Shown here: positions 6,787-15,790 of the stretch, in pieces
Position numbering within the stretch: position 1 is the stretch's first letter
Layout of the letters: each line of letters starts with the position of its first letter
Source: an uncultured Sulfitobacter sp.
Lineage (GTDB): Bacteria > Pseudomonadota > Alphaproteobacteria > Rhodobacterales > Rhodobacteraceae
Reading direction: 5' to 3'
Length of the DNA: 38,758 nucleotides
Assembly (NCBI GenBank): GCA_937138475.1
Contig: CAKZPD010000026.1
Coordinates: forward strand, 1 to 38,758
The notes under the pieces: generated by a model
Seen by the model: only the letters and a program-made list of their open reading frames with translations
Told to the model about the DNA's origin: nothing
Databases searched by the model: none
Made by a program: the position numbers and the translations under genes

Positions 6787-8754
6787 ATGAATGACACCCC
6801 GCCTTTACCCCTTTCGCAGACGGACCGCCCCAATGGCCGAATAGGCGAGCATCTAATAAATGCCGGGGAAATTGCCGAACCCGATCTGCGCCACGCCTTG
6901 CGCTTGCAAAAACGCATTGATGCGCCCCTGGGCGATATCATGGTCTCGGAGGGGCTGGCCACCAAGGACAGCGTGCTGGCGGCCCTGGCCCGGCAATGGC
7001 ACGCCCCGCGTATCGACTTGGATCTGCTGCCGCCCGAACCTGTGATGGCCTATGCCTTGCCTGCCGCGATCTGTATGCGCCACCAGGCCGTGCCGTGGAA
7101 ACGCGAGGGGCGCAAGCTGTTCGTTGCAACCAGCAGCCCGGCCGATTTCAAACGCCTGCGGCAAAGCCTTGGCCAACGCGGCAGCAACCTGACGCCTGTC
7201 GTGGTCGCCCCCGAGCAAATTCGCCGACATCAGAACCGGCTTTATGGGGTTGAATTGGCCGCGCGCGCCGCGACCCGCGTGCCCGCCAGCGAAAGCTGCC
7301 GCACCTGGCGGTCGGCGCGTGCCCAGGGCTTTGCCCGGTTTCGGCTGGCCTTGGCAACCCTGGCGATACTGGCCAGCGCGCTGCTGGTGGCGCCGCTTTG
7401 GACAATGACGGCGCTGTTTCTTTGGGCCTCGGTCACTTTGGGCATGACAACCGCGCTGAAGGCGGCCGCCCTGTGGGTGCATCTGTCACCTATGCGGCGC
7501 AGCAACACCCAAACGCGCCGCCACGCAGCGATCCCGTTTCGCCTGCCAAAGGTATCGGTTCTGGTGCCGTTGCTGAACGAACGCGAAATCGCCTCGGCGT
7601 TGATTGCGCGGCTTGAAAACCTGACCTATCCCAAATCGCTGCTGGATGTGGTTCTGGTGCTTGAGGCAAACGACGACACCACCAAATCGACGCTGGCGAA
7701 AACCGCCCTGCCCAGCTGGATGAGCGTCATAGAAGTGCCGCAGGCCGGCGCGCTGACCACCAAGCCACGGGCGCTGAATTATGCGTTGAACTTTTGCCAA
7801 GGCAGCATCATCGGTGTTTGGGATGCCGAAGACTGGCCCGAAGCGGATCAGGTCGAACGCATTGTAACGCGCTTTCACGACGCCCCGGCAAACGTCGCCT
7901 GCCTGCAAGGTGTCCTTGATTATTATAACGCGCGGGAAAACTGGTTGTCGCGTTGTTTTGCCATTGAATACGCCAGCTGGTGGCGGGTTATTCTGCCCGG
8001 TATTGCCAAGCTTGGGCTTGTGGTGCCATTGGGCGGCACAACCCTGTTTTTCCGCCGCGATATCTTGGAAAAGCTGTGCGGCTGGGATGCGCATAACGTC
8101 ACCGAAGACGCCGATCTGGGGGTGCGTCTGGCCCGCCACGGTTTTGTCACCGAACTGGTATCCAGCGTAACCTATGAAGAAGCGACAAGCCGCCCCTGGC
8201 CCTGGGTGCGACAGCGGTCACGCTGGCTCAAGGGGTTCATGGTGACATATCTGGTGCATATGAAATCACCGCTGGCGCTGCTGCGTGATCTGGGCCCGCT
8301 GCGTTTCTTGGGGGTTCAAACGATCTTTCTGGCCACCTTTTCGCAATTTGCCTGTGCGCCGCTTCTTTGGTCCTATTGGATCAGCTTTGCCGGCGGGCTG
8401 CACCCGATTGAACTGACGCTGGGCCTTGGCACGTTACACAGCATGGCGATGATGTTCCTGCTGGCCGAGGTGTTGAACATCGTGCTGGGGGTGGTCGCCG
8501 TTTCCGGCAAGGAACACCGCCACCTGACCCCCTTTGTCCTGACCTTGTTTATATACTTCACCCTTGGGGCCTTGGCCTCTTACAAAGCCCTGTGGGAGCT
8601 GATTTGCGCGCCATTTTATTGGGACAAGACCCAACACGGCACATCAAAATCGCATCTGGAAACCCAAAGGCAAGTTCAGGCGCGCCCGCCCAGCGCAGGC
8701 AATGACAACATGGCCCCGCGCGCCGGCCTTCAGATCGGCTCTCCGTCCTCTTGA
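6787..8754 (+). CDS. Processive family 2 glycosyltransferase with N-terminal MshEN (c-di-GMP-type) domain
   Basis: A 655-residue membrane glycosyltransferase, probably building an exopolysaccharide. Residues 18-41 and 47-70 are two copies of the 24-residue MshEN motif (R-I-G..L...G-I....L...L..Q, then P-L-G..M-V..G-L....V..A-L..Q) with the family's 5-residue spacer; MshEN domains of type II secretion and pilus ATPases bind cyclic di-GMP. A helix pair follows (about 180-235), then a GT2 domain with D346/D349 (WDAEDW), E440-D441 (TEDADLG) and the processive-type Q476-R-S-R-W480. Several C-terminal membrane helices follow (about 510-610). ATG 6787 was preferred over an upstream TTG at 6754, with AAGG upstream. 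A CtrA-like box sits 48 bases before the start. The 3' end overlaps the convergent GntR gene by 25 bases. The polymer made is unknown. Confidence 0.88.
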   Translation: MNDTPPLPLSQTDRPNGRIGEHLINAGEIAEPDLRHALRLQKRIDAPLGDIMVSEGLATKDSVLAALARQWHAPRIDLDLLPPEPVMAYALPAAICMRHQAVPWKREGRKLFVATSSPADFKRLRQSLGQRGSNLTPVVVAPEQIRRHQNRLYGVELAARAATRVPASESCRTWRSARAQGFARFRLALATLAILASALLVAPLWTMTALFLWASVTLGMTTALKAAALWVHLSPMRRSNTQTRRHAAIPFRLPKVSVLVPLLNEREIASALIARLENLTYPKSLLDVVLVLEANDDTTKSTLAKTALPSWMSVIEVPQAGALTTKPRALNYALNFCQGSIIGVWDAEDWPEADQVERIVTRFHDAPANVACLQGVLDYYNARENWLSRCFAIEYASWWRVILPGIAKLGLVVPLGGTTLFFRRDILEKLCGWDAHNVTEDADLGVRLARHGFVTELVSSVTYEEATSRPWPWVRQRSRWLKGFMVTYLVHMKSPLALLRDLGPLRFLGVQTIFLATFSQFACAPLLWSYWISFAGGLHPIELTLGLGTLHSMAMMFLLAEVLNIVLGVVAVSGKEHRHLTPFVLTLFIYFTLGALASYKALWELICAPFYWDKTQHGTSKSHLETQRQVQARPPSAGNDNMAPRAGLQIGSPSS

Positions 8755-9392
8755 CGGCGTTCGGCGTCTTGCTTTAGCCGCGTCATGAACGCGACCGATA
8801 TATGCGCACGCAAGGCCGCATCCGCGCCCTCTTCATCGCGTTCGCTGATGGCTTTGACGATGGCTGCATGTTCGGCCTGGGCGATGACGCCGCGCCCCTC
8901 GGCCGCCAGTGAGGTGGTGGCCATCAGCGCCATGGTGCGATGCACCAGATCCAGTTGCTGCACCAAATATCGATTGTGCGACGCCAGATGAATTTGCTTG
9001 TGAAACCGCCGATTGGCGCGCGACAGGGCCTGTGGGTCATGCATCAACGCATTGTCTGCCTCAACCATATCGGCCAAAATCCGCATCTCTTCGGCGGTGG
9101 CATGGCGGGCGGCCAAACGGGCGGCCAGCCCTTCCAATTCGCAGCGCAGGACATAAAGTTCGGCCATTTGATTGTGATCCAGCGACGATACGATCAGGCT
9201 GCGGCCGTCGCGCGTCAGCAGGGATTGGGTTTCCAGCCGCTGCAGGGCCTCGCGGATCGGGGTGCGCGACACGCCAAAGCGTTCGGCCAGTTCGCTTTCG
9301 ACCAGACGGTCGCCGGGGCGATAAACCCCGACATCAATCGCCTCAAGTATCATCGCATAGGCGTCTGTCTGCTGTGTCTTTTGAACTGCCAT
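8730..9392 (-). CDS. GntR family transcriptional regulator, FCD (FadR) subfamily
   Basis: A 220-residue regulator. Residues about 10-75 form the winged helix with the characteristic helix-turn-helix VESELAERFGVSRTPIREAL. Residues about 80-210 form an all-helical FCD ligand domain, with histidines and an aspartate/asparagine (FHKQIH, HAAIVKAI) where the metal site lies in this subfamily. FCD regulators typically repress a nearby catabolic operon and respond to an organic acid. No such operon lies beside it: it is tail to tail with the glycosyltransferase and head to head with the HAD phosphatase, so the target cannot be read from context. Start 9392 (MAVQKTQQ) was chosen because the longer frame upstream is low-complexity. 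Confidence 0.93.
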   Translation of the reverse strand: MAVQKTQQTDAYAMILEAIDVGVYRPGDRLVESELAERFGVSRTPIREALQRLETQSLLTRDGRSLIVSSLDHNQMAELYVLRCELEGLAARLAARHATAEEMRILADMVEADNALMHDPQALSRANRRFHKQIHLASHNRYLVQQLDLVHRTMALMATTSLAAEGRGVIAQAEHAAIVKAISERDEEGADAALRAHISVAFMTRLKQDAERRQEDGEPI

Positions 9393-9523
9393 CCGGCCTG
9401 CCTTTGTTATATGTTGCGCCACCTTAGCCAAGGGGCGCCTGTGCGCGCAACCCGGTTGTGGCCGCGCCCTATGTGGCGGCCTTCCCCCTTGCACGACCGG
9501 CCCCGCGCCCCTACCAAGACCCT

Positions 9524-10168
9524 ATGACAAAAGATGCCTTTTCCGATGTGACCACCTGGGTTTTCGATCTGGATCACACGCTTTACCCCCCCTCGGCGCG
9601 GCTGTTTGAGCTGATCGAGACCCGCATGACCGCCTTTGTCATGCAGGCGCTTGGCGTCGATCAGGCCCGCGCCAATTACCTGCGCCAACATTATTGGCGC
9701 ACCCATGGCACAACATTGGCCGGTCTGATGCGGGAACATGACGTGGATCCTGGCCCCTATCTGACCGAGGTGCATGATATCCCGATGGACCGGCTGTCGC
9801 CTGACCCGGATCTGGCGGCGCGCATCAAGGCGCTGCCGGGGCGGCGGATCGTCTATACCAACGGCTGCGCCCCCTATGCCCGCCGGGTGATCAACGCCCG
9901 CGGGCTTGAGGGCGCCTTTGATGCCGTCTATGGCGTTGAACACGCACAGTTTCTGCCAAAACCCGATTTGGCCGCCTTTCAGACCGTGTTCGAAACGGAT
10001 GGGTTCGATCCGCGCCGCGCCGCCATGTTCGAGGACGACCCCCGCAATCTAAGGGTTCCGCATGACATGGGGATGCGCACCGTTCATGTGGCGCCCCAGG
10101 CCGAACCAGCGGGGCATATTCATTTTCACACTGATGATCTGAGCAGATTTCTGGCCCAGCTGGGCTGA
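9524..10168 (+). CDS. HAD-superfamily pyrimidine 5'-nucleotidase-like phosphatase
   Basis: A 214-residue cytoplasmic HAD hydrolase. Motif I is VFDLDHTLYP with nucleophile D15 and acid/base D17; motif II is the threonine in VYTNG; motif III the lysine in FLPKPD; motif IV is MFEDDPRN. The YPP after motif I and the small helical cap are typical of the group annotated as pyrimidine 5'-nucleotidase (yeast Sdt1-like), which dephosphorylates nucleoside monophosphates; substrate assignment is by family only. ATG 9524 begins the conserved part; the frame is open back to 9458 without similarity. It is divergent from gntR and is followed on the same strand, 79 bases later, by the FAD monooxygenase. Confidence 0.9.
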   Translation: MTKDAFSDVTTWVFDLDHTLYPPSARLFELIETRMTAFVMQALGVDQARANYLRQHYWRTHGTTLAGLMREHDVDPGPYLTEVHDIPMDRLSPDPDLAARIKALPGRRIVYTNGCAPYARRVINARGLEGAFDAVYGVEHAQFLPKPDLAAFQTVFETDGFDPRRAAMFEDDPRNLRVPHDMGMRTVHVAPQAEPAGHIHFHTDDLSRFLAQLG

Positions 10169-10247
10169 CTGCGACAAAGCGGCGTTGGACGCCGCCCCCA
10201 CGCCGCCCTATCTTGGTGTGGTGCCCTTCAGACACGGAAAGCCCCCC

Positions 10248-11447
10248 ATGACCACCCCAAGCTGTGACATCCTGATTTCTGGTGGCGGTATCGCCGGTAT
10301 GACAGCGGCGGCGGCCTTTGGTACGGCCGGGTTTGACGTGATTTGCGTTGATCCTGCCCCGCCGATCACCGAACGCGATACCGATGGGTCCGACATGCGC
10401 AGCACCGCGTTTTTGCAGCCCGCCCAGCGCCTGCTTGATCGCGCCGGTCTTTGGCCGCAGTTGGCTGATCACGCGGCGCCTTTGCAAGTCATGCGCATCG
10501 TCGATGCCGGCGGCGCCAAAGCTGAGCCCCGCGCCAGTCATGATTTCAAGGCCTCGGATGTGTCGGATCAACCGTTTGGCTGGAACTTTCCCAATTGGTT
10601 ACTGCGCCGCGAATTGCAACAACGGTTGAAGGCTTTGCCCAATGTCGATTTTCATCCCGGCACCCGCAGCCAGGCGCTGTTCACCCGCAGCGGCGAAGCG
10701 CGCGTCACCCTAAGCGATGGGCGCAAAATCCGCACCCGGCTGGTAATTGCGGCAGATGGGCGCAATTCCTTCATGCGCGAGGCGGCAGGGATCAACGTCA
10801 GCACCCGGCGCTATGGCCAAAAAGCCTTGGCGTTTTGTGCAACGCACCCTATCGCCCATGAAAATGTATCGACTGAAATTCACCGCAGCGGCGGGCCATT
10901 CACCTTGGTGCCCCTGCCGGATTTTGACGGATCACCCTGTTCCGCGATTGTTTGGATGGATGACGGCCCGCTTTCGCAACGCCGCATGGCGCTTGACCCT
11001 GCCGCCTTCAACCATGAGATTTCAGAACGCAGCTGCCATCTCTTTGGTCCGCTGACGCTGGCCTCGCAACGCACCATCTGGCCGATCATCAGCCAACACG
11101 CCGAGCGCCTGAGCAGTCAGCGTCTGGCCCTGATCGCCGAGGCCGCCCATGTCGTGCCCCCCATAGGCGCCCAGGGCCTGAACATGAGCCTTGCCGATAC
11201 GGCCATGCTGCTGGATCTGGCACAGGCCAACCCGCAGGGTCTGGGCGACAGGGCGATGCTGGATCAATACCACGCCGCGCGCCTAAAGGACATTCGCCTG
11301 CGGGTGCAGGGTATCGACCTGTTGAACCGCGCCAGCCAGGCCCAATCCCAACCCCTGCGCGACGCGCGGGCCGTGGGATTGGGCGTGCTGCACAACATCC
11401 CGCAACTGCGCAAATCGCTGATGCAGATGGGCTTGGGCGTCAGGTAA
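10248..11447 (+). CDS. UbiH/UbiF/Coq6 family FAD-dependent monooxygenase
   Basis: A 399-residue flavoprotein hydroxylase, probably acting on the ubiquinone ring. Visible motifs: the N-terminal Rossmann GGGIAG (12-17) after a hydrophobic strand, the second FAD motif AADGRNS with A in the common G position, and the third FAD motif as EAAHVVPPIGAQGLNMSLAD, where the family has GDAAH. Length and order of motifs fit UbiH/UbiF/UbiL proteins; which ring position it acts on cannot be told. ATG 10248 starts the Rossmann strand directly; the upstream open part to 10185 looks non-coding. The 3' end overlaps the convergent aminotransferase by 8 bases. Confidence 0.9.
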   Translation: MTTPSCDILISGGGIAGMTAAAAFGTAGFDVICVDPAPPITERDTDGSDMRSTAFLQPAQRLLDRAGLWPQLADHAAPLQVMRIVDAGGAKAEPRASHDFKASDVSDQPFGWNFPNWLLRRELQQRLKALPNVDFHPGTRSQALFTRSGEARVTLSDGRKIRTRLVIAADGRNSFMREAAGINVSTRRYGQKALAFCATHPIAHENVSTEIHRSGGPFTLVPLPDFDGSPCSAIVWMDDGPLSQRRMALDPAAFNHEISERSCHLFGPLTLASQRTIWPIISQHAERLSSQRLALIAEAAHVVPPIGAQGLNMSLADTAMLLDLAQANPQGLGDRAMLDQYHAARLKDIRLRVQGIDLLNRASQAQSQPLRDARAVGLGVLHNIPQLRKSLMQMGLGVR

Positions 11448-12570
11448 CCACCTTGTCAAGCACCCGCGCCAGCCGCGCCATGGTCGCAGGCACATCATAA
11501 AGCTTGTCCAAGCCAAACAGCCCCAAGCGGAACGTGCGGAACCCTTCAGGCTCATCGCATTGCAGCGGCACACCGGCGGCAATCTGCATTCCTTCGGCCA
11601 GGAACCGCTTGCCCGATTGAATCTCGGGATCATCGGTATAGCTGACCACAACGCCGGGCGCGCCAAAGCCATCGGCGGCAACCGACCGCACCCCCTTGGC
11701 CGCCAGCATCGCCCGCACCCCATCGCCAAGCTGCCACTGTGCATCGCGCAGCGCCCCAAACCCATAGGCCCGCGTTTCCTGCATTGTGTCGCGAAAGGCC
11801 CGCAGCGCATCGGTGGGCATGGTGGCATGATAGGCATGGCCGCCATTTTCATAGGCCTGCATGATGGACCGCCATTTGGCCAGATCCAGCGCAAAACTGT
11901 CCGAGGTGGTCTGTGCCAGACGCGCCTCGGCCCGCGCGGACAACATCACCAGCCCGGCGCATGGCGCAGCCGACCACCCCTTTTGCGGCGCAGAAATCAG
12001 CACATCGACCCCCAGCGCGCCCATATCCACCCAGACACAGCCTGAGGCAATACAATCCAGAACCATCAGCGCGCCGACCTCATGCGCGGCGGCGGCCATC
12101 TGTTGAATATAGTCATCCGGCAAAATCACCCCGGCGCTGGTTTCGACATGCGGGGCAAAAACCACAGCCGGCTTGTCATTGCGGATCGCGGCCACGACCT
12201 CGTCAATGGGGGCCGGTGCAAAACCCGACAAGGGGTCATTCCCCGCTTGCCGCGCCTTCATCACCCGCAGGTTGCGCGCCAGACCGCCCGCCTCAAGAAT
12301 TTGCGACCACCGATAAGAAAACCAACCGTTGCGCACGACCAAAACATCGGCGCCGCGGGCAAATTGCCGGGCGACCGCTTCCATCCCATAGCTGCCGCCC
12401 CCCGGCACAACCGCAACGCCATCGGCGTTATAAACCTCTTTGAGCAACCCCGAAATATCGCGCATCACCGTCTGAAACGCGGCGCTCATCGAATTCAACG
12501 ACCGGTCGGTGAACACCACCGAAAATTCCTCAAGCCCCTGCGGGTCAACTGTATCAAGCAATGCCGGCAT
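11440..12570 (-). CDS. Class V PLP-dependent aminotransferase, alanine-glyoxylate/serine type
   Basis: A 376-residue fold-type I PLP enzyme. The N-terminal part shows the PLP-phosphate region VVPGGGSYGMEAVARQ, a conserved aspartate (LMVLDCIASG), and the Schiff-base lysine K197 in SAPQKGWSA. The family includes alanine-glyoxylate, serine-glyoxylate and serine-pyruvate aminotransferases and aspartate-ammonia-type lyases; substrate is not clear from sequence. A good ribosome site (GGAGGG) precedes ATG 12570. The gene lies 66 bases downstream of two Lrp/AsnC regulators on the same strand and may be in their operon, which suits a regulator-enzyme pair responding to an amino acid. Its end overlaps the UbiH-like gene. 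Confidence 0.9.
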   Translation of the reverse strand: MPALLDTVDPQGLEEFSVVFTDRSLNSMSAAFQTVMRDISGLLKEVYNADGVAVVPGGGSYGMEAVARQFARGADVLVVRNGWFSYRWSQILEAGGLARNLRVMKARQAGNDPLSGFAPAPIDEVVAAIRNDKPAVVFAPHVETSAGVILPDDYIQQMAAAAHEVGALMVLDCIASGCVWVDMGALGVDVLISAPQKGWSAAPCAGLVMLSARAEARLAQTTSDSFALDLAKWRSIMQAYENGGHAYHATMPTDALRAFRDTMQETRAYGFGALRDAQWQLGDGVRAMLAAKGVRSVAADGFGAPGVVVSYTDDPEIQSGKRFLAEGMQIAAGVPLQCDEPEGFRTFRLGLFGLDKLYDVPATMARLARVLDKVVT

Positions 12571-12604
12571 CTCGCCCTCCTTGTATCTGCCCCCCTGCCT
12601 TAGC

Positions 12605-12629
12605 GGCTTGCCACTGCAATGGCAAAGCC
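12605..12629 (-). other. Hairpin between the Lrp pair and the aminotransferase gene
   Basis: On the minus strand GGCTTTGCCA pairs with TGGCAAGCC (9 bp, one bulged T) around a 6-base loop, starting 8 bases after the second regulator's stop codon. No U-run follows. It may reduce read-through or protect an mRNA end. Confidence 0.45.
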
Positions 12630-12636
12630 AGATGCG

Positions 12637-13095
12637 TCACCCGATTGGCCCTGCGCGGCGCTCCTCGCTCAGCAAGACGTTCGCCTCAACGTCGCCTGCC
12701 CCCGGCAATGTCATGATCCGCCGCCGCAGCACGCGCTCAAAATCCGGAATGTCGCGCGCCACCACCCGCAACCGATAATCATACAGACCCAAGACATGCT
12801 CAACGCTCTGCACCTCGGGGATCGCCTTGACCGCGCGCTCGAAATCCTCAAGGCTGACCCGGCCCTTGGTTGCCAGTTTGACCCCCAAAAACACCGTCAC
12901 GCCAAAGCCCAGCGCCTCGGCATTCAGCCTCAGCCGCCGCCCACGAATGACCCCGGCCTGTTCCAACCGCTTGATGCGCCGCCAACAGGCAGGCTGCGAC
13001 AACCCAAACCGCCTGCCCAGCGCCCCGGCACTTTGCGCCGCATCACGCACCAAGGCGCGCAGCAACCGGCGATCAATCTCATCCAGCTCAATCAT
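12637..13095 (-). CDS. Lrp/AsnC family transcriptional regulator (second of a tandem pair)
   Basis: A 152-residue Lrp/AsnC protein: N-terminal helix-turn-helix (about 1-60, LGRRFGLSQPACWRRIKRLE) and C-terminal RAM ligand/oligomer domain (about 70-145, with GLYDYRLRVVARD). Its ATG overlaps the stop codon of the upstream regulator gene as ATGA, so the two are translated together and may form mixed oligomers. Lrp/AsnC proteins bind amino acids and control amino acid genes. Neighbours are ilvC (divergent from the pair) and a class V aminotransferase downstream. A siroheme-decarboxylase (AhbA/AhbB) pair was considered, since those enzymes look like tandem AsnC proteins, but the RAM domain here looks ordinary and no heme d1 genes are near. 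Confidence 0.92.
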   Translation of the reverse strand: MIELDEIDRRLLRALVRDAAQSAGALGRRFGLSQPACWRRIKRLEQAGVIRGRRLRLNAEALGFGVTVFLGVKLATKGRVSLEDFERAVKAIPEVQSVEHVLGLYDYRLRVVARDIPDFERVLRRRIMTLPGAGDVEANVLLSEERRAGPIG

Positions 13096-13547
13096 ACCGG
13101 CAAACTCCCCACATCATGAATTTTGGCAATCTGCATCAATGCCTCGATGTCAGCGATATGCGGCAAGGTCAAAATTCGGCTTCGATAGATCTGCTGGTAA
13201 TGCGCCATATCGCGGGCAATGATGTTCAACCGCACATCCACCCGACCCAAAAAGGTCTGAATCTCCGTCACCTCGGGCACCTCGCGCGCGGCGGCCAAAA
13301 ACCCATCAAACGCCTGCGCGGCGGTCTTGTCCAAGGTCACCCGCAAACTGACCTCGACGGTAAAGCCCAAGGCCCGCCAGTCGATCACCGCCTCGACCCC
13401 CTCGATCACCCCGGCCTCCTGCATCCGCGCAATCCGCCGCGCCGCTTTGCCGGCGCTGACCCCGCACCGCTCCGCCAGCTCTCCGGGATTAAGCGAAACC
13501 TCGGCCTGCCAATGCCGCAACAACCGCCGATCCAAATCATCAAGCAT
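13092..13547 (-). CDS. Lrp/AsnC family transcriptional regulator (first of a tandem pair)
   Basis: A 151-residue Lrp/AsnC protein with an N-terminal helix-turn-helix (LAERCGVSAGKAARRIARM) and a RAM domain containing GRVDVRLNIIARD. ATG 13547 (MLDDLDRR) was chosen because the longer frame runs into the A/T-rich divergent promoter. Its stop overlaps the next regulator's start by 4 bases. It is divergent from ilvC across 134 bases, a classic layout for a local regulator of branched-chain amino acid synthesis, and an imperfect A/T-rich palindrome lies 11 bases before its start codon. Control of ilvC and of itself is inference. Confidence 0.92.
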   Translation of the reverse strand: MLDDLDRRLLRHWQAEVSLNPGELAERCGVSAGKAARRIARMQEAGVIEGVEAVIDWRALGFTVEVSLRVTLDKTAAQAFDGFLAAAREVPEVTEIQTFLGRVDVRLNIIARDMAHYQQIYRSRILTLPHIADIEALMQIAKIHDVGSLPV

Positions 13548-13557
13548 GATTTCCCCA

Positions 13558-13573
13558 CAATTTATAAAATTTG
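13558..13573. promoter_or_regulatory. Candidate Lrp operator between the Lrp pair and ilvC
   Basis: CAATTTATAAAATTTG matches its own reverse complement at 12 of 16 positions and is A/T-rich, as Lrp/AsnC sites usually are. It lies just upstream of the first regulator and about 110 bases before ilvC. Not matched to a known consensus. Confidence 0.4.
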
Positions 13574-13585
13574 CGCATGACTTTT

Positions 13586-13606
13586 TTCTTTTGTTCAAAA
13601 ATATCC
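13586..13606 (-). repeat. Degenerate copy E of the dispersed intergenic element
   Basis: Read on the plus strand this 21-base stretch matches copies A-D at 19 of 21 positions, with AA replacing TT in the centre (GTTCAAAAATATCC). It lies in the divergent lrp-ilvC region and lacks the GC-rich flank of copies A-C. Confidence 0.6.
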
Positions 13607-13660
13607 ATAAAACAACAATGACCTCAAACGCAACACCCCCTAAGGTGGCCCCACCTCTGA

Positions 13661-14704
<1,044 letters not shown>

Positions 14705-14710
14705 ACAGCT

Positions 14711-14738
14711 GGCTGTCCGGGCCAAAGTCCGGACAGCC
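14711..14738 (+). terminator. Hairpin after ilvC, probable terminator
   Basis: GGCTGTCCGG and CCGGACAGCC form a perfect 10-bp stem with an 8-base loop, starting 6 bases past the ilvC stop codon. The following CCCTCCCCTTAG has no T-run, so termination may be weak or Rho-assisted. Confidence 0.7.
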
Positions 14739-14763
14739 CCCTCCCCTTAGTTCAGGCCCACAA

Positions 14764-15687
14764 ATGAGCACCGCGCCGCAGATTACCCTTGCAAGCTGGC
14801 TCATGGTCGCTGTGCTTGGCCTCACCTGGGGCGGCACCTTCCTTGTCACCGAAATCGCCCTCGAAGGGCTGACCCCGTTCTGGCTCGCCGCTGGGCGCAT
14901 CAGCTTTGCCACACTGTTGATGTTGCTGGTCTGGGGCGCCTTGGGCTTTAAACTCTTTGACCGCCCGCCCAGCCGCCGCGATTGGATCACCATGCTGGTC
15001 TCGGGCGCGCTCAGCTCGGCGGTGCCGTTCATGCTGCTGGCCTGGGGGCAACAATATGTCACCGGCGGTTTCGCCGGCGTGTCCATGGCCGCCGTTGCCC
15101 TGATCGTCCTGCCCTTGGCGCACCTGCTTGTGCCGGGCGAAACCATGACCCTGCGCAAATCGCTGGGTTTTGCGATTGGCTTCGCAGGGGTGTGCATCCT
15201 GATCGGCGCCCAGGCCTTCGAAAGCGCCGGAACCACGCTGGAAACGCCGGGACGACTGGCTTGCCTCGCCGCCGCCGCCTGCTATGCGGTCAGCTCAATC
15301 TTGATGCGCCGGTTGCCACCGGTCAACAGCATCGGCCTGTCGACCCTGCTGCTGCTGATCGGCGCCGCTGTTGTGCTGCCCGCCGCACTCTGGGCCGAAG
15401 GCCCGCCCCCACCGCTTTCGGGCAAAACCGCATGGGTCATCGTCTTTCTCGGCGTCGTCCCCACGGCGGCGGCAAATCTGCTCCGCGTCCTGGTTGTGCG
15501 CAGCGCTGGCCCGGTCTTCATGTCCCTGACCAATTACCAGGTGCCCCTATGGTCCGTCTTGCTGGGCGCATGGCTGCTGAACGAACCCCTGCCCGCCTCG
15601 CTGATCTGGGCCATGGCCCTGATCCTCAGCGGCGTCGGCCTCAGCCAATACGGCGCGCTCTCGCGGCTGTTTGGCGGCGCAAAATAA
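14764..15687 (+). CDS. EamA/DMT family transporter
   Basis: A 307-residue inner-membrane protein with ten hydrophobic segments in two EamA repeats (about 10-140 and 160-300). The first repeat begins with the family mark LTWGGTFLV and the second contains LTNYQVPLWSVLLGAWLLNEPL, a common pattern of the drug/metabolite transporter superfamily. Members export amino acids, nucleotides or other metabolites; this one's substrate is unknown. It starts 59 bases after ilvC, behind the ilvC hairpin, with only a weak ribosome site. Export of a branched-chain product is possible but rests on position alone. Copy A of the dispersed element begins 11 bases after its stop codon. Confidence 0.9.
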   Translation: MSTAPQITLASWLMVAVLGLTWGGTFLVTEIALEGLTPFWLAAGRISFATLLMLLVWGALGFKLFDRPPSRRDWITMLVSGALSSAVPFMLLAWGQQYVTGGFAGVSMAAVALIVLPLAHLLVPGETMTLRKSLGFAIGFAGVCILIGAQAFESAGTTLETPGRLACLAAAACYAVSSILMRRLPPVNSIGLSTLLLLIGAAVVLPAALWAEGPPPPLSGKTAWVIVFLGVVPTAAANLLRVLVVRSAGPVFMSLTNYQVPLWSVLLGAWLLNEPLPASLIWAMALILSGVGLSQYGALSRLFGGAK

Positions 15688-15697
15688 CCCCTACGGG

Positions 15698-15730
15698 CTT
15701 CTTTTGTTCTTAAATATCCCCGCCGGAGGC
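15698..15730 (-). repeat. Dispersed intergenic element, copy A
   Basis: 33 bases identical to copies B and C (plus-strand core TTGTTCTTAAATATCC followed by CCGCCGGAGGC). Read on the minus strand it lies 60 bases past the glmM stop codon, and here the GC-rich part forms a hairpin (CGCCGG ... CCGGCG) directly before GGGATATTT. Confidence 0.85.
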
Positions 15731-15790
15731 CCCGGCCGGCGCCCCGCATCCCGCCGGTCAAAATCCAAGCGCCGCCCCCGCAGCTAATCC

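Noticed and set aside
12637..13547. Tandem AsnC-like genes as siroheme decarboxylase (AhbA/AhbB or NirDL/GH)
   Set aside because: RAM-domain sequence and context (ilvC, aminotransferase) fit regulators; no heme d1 or heme synthesis genes nearby.
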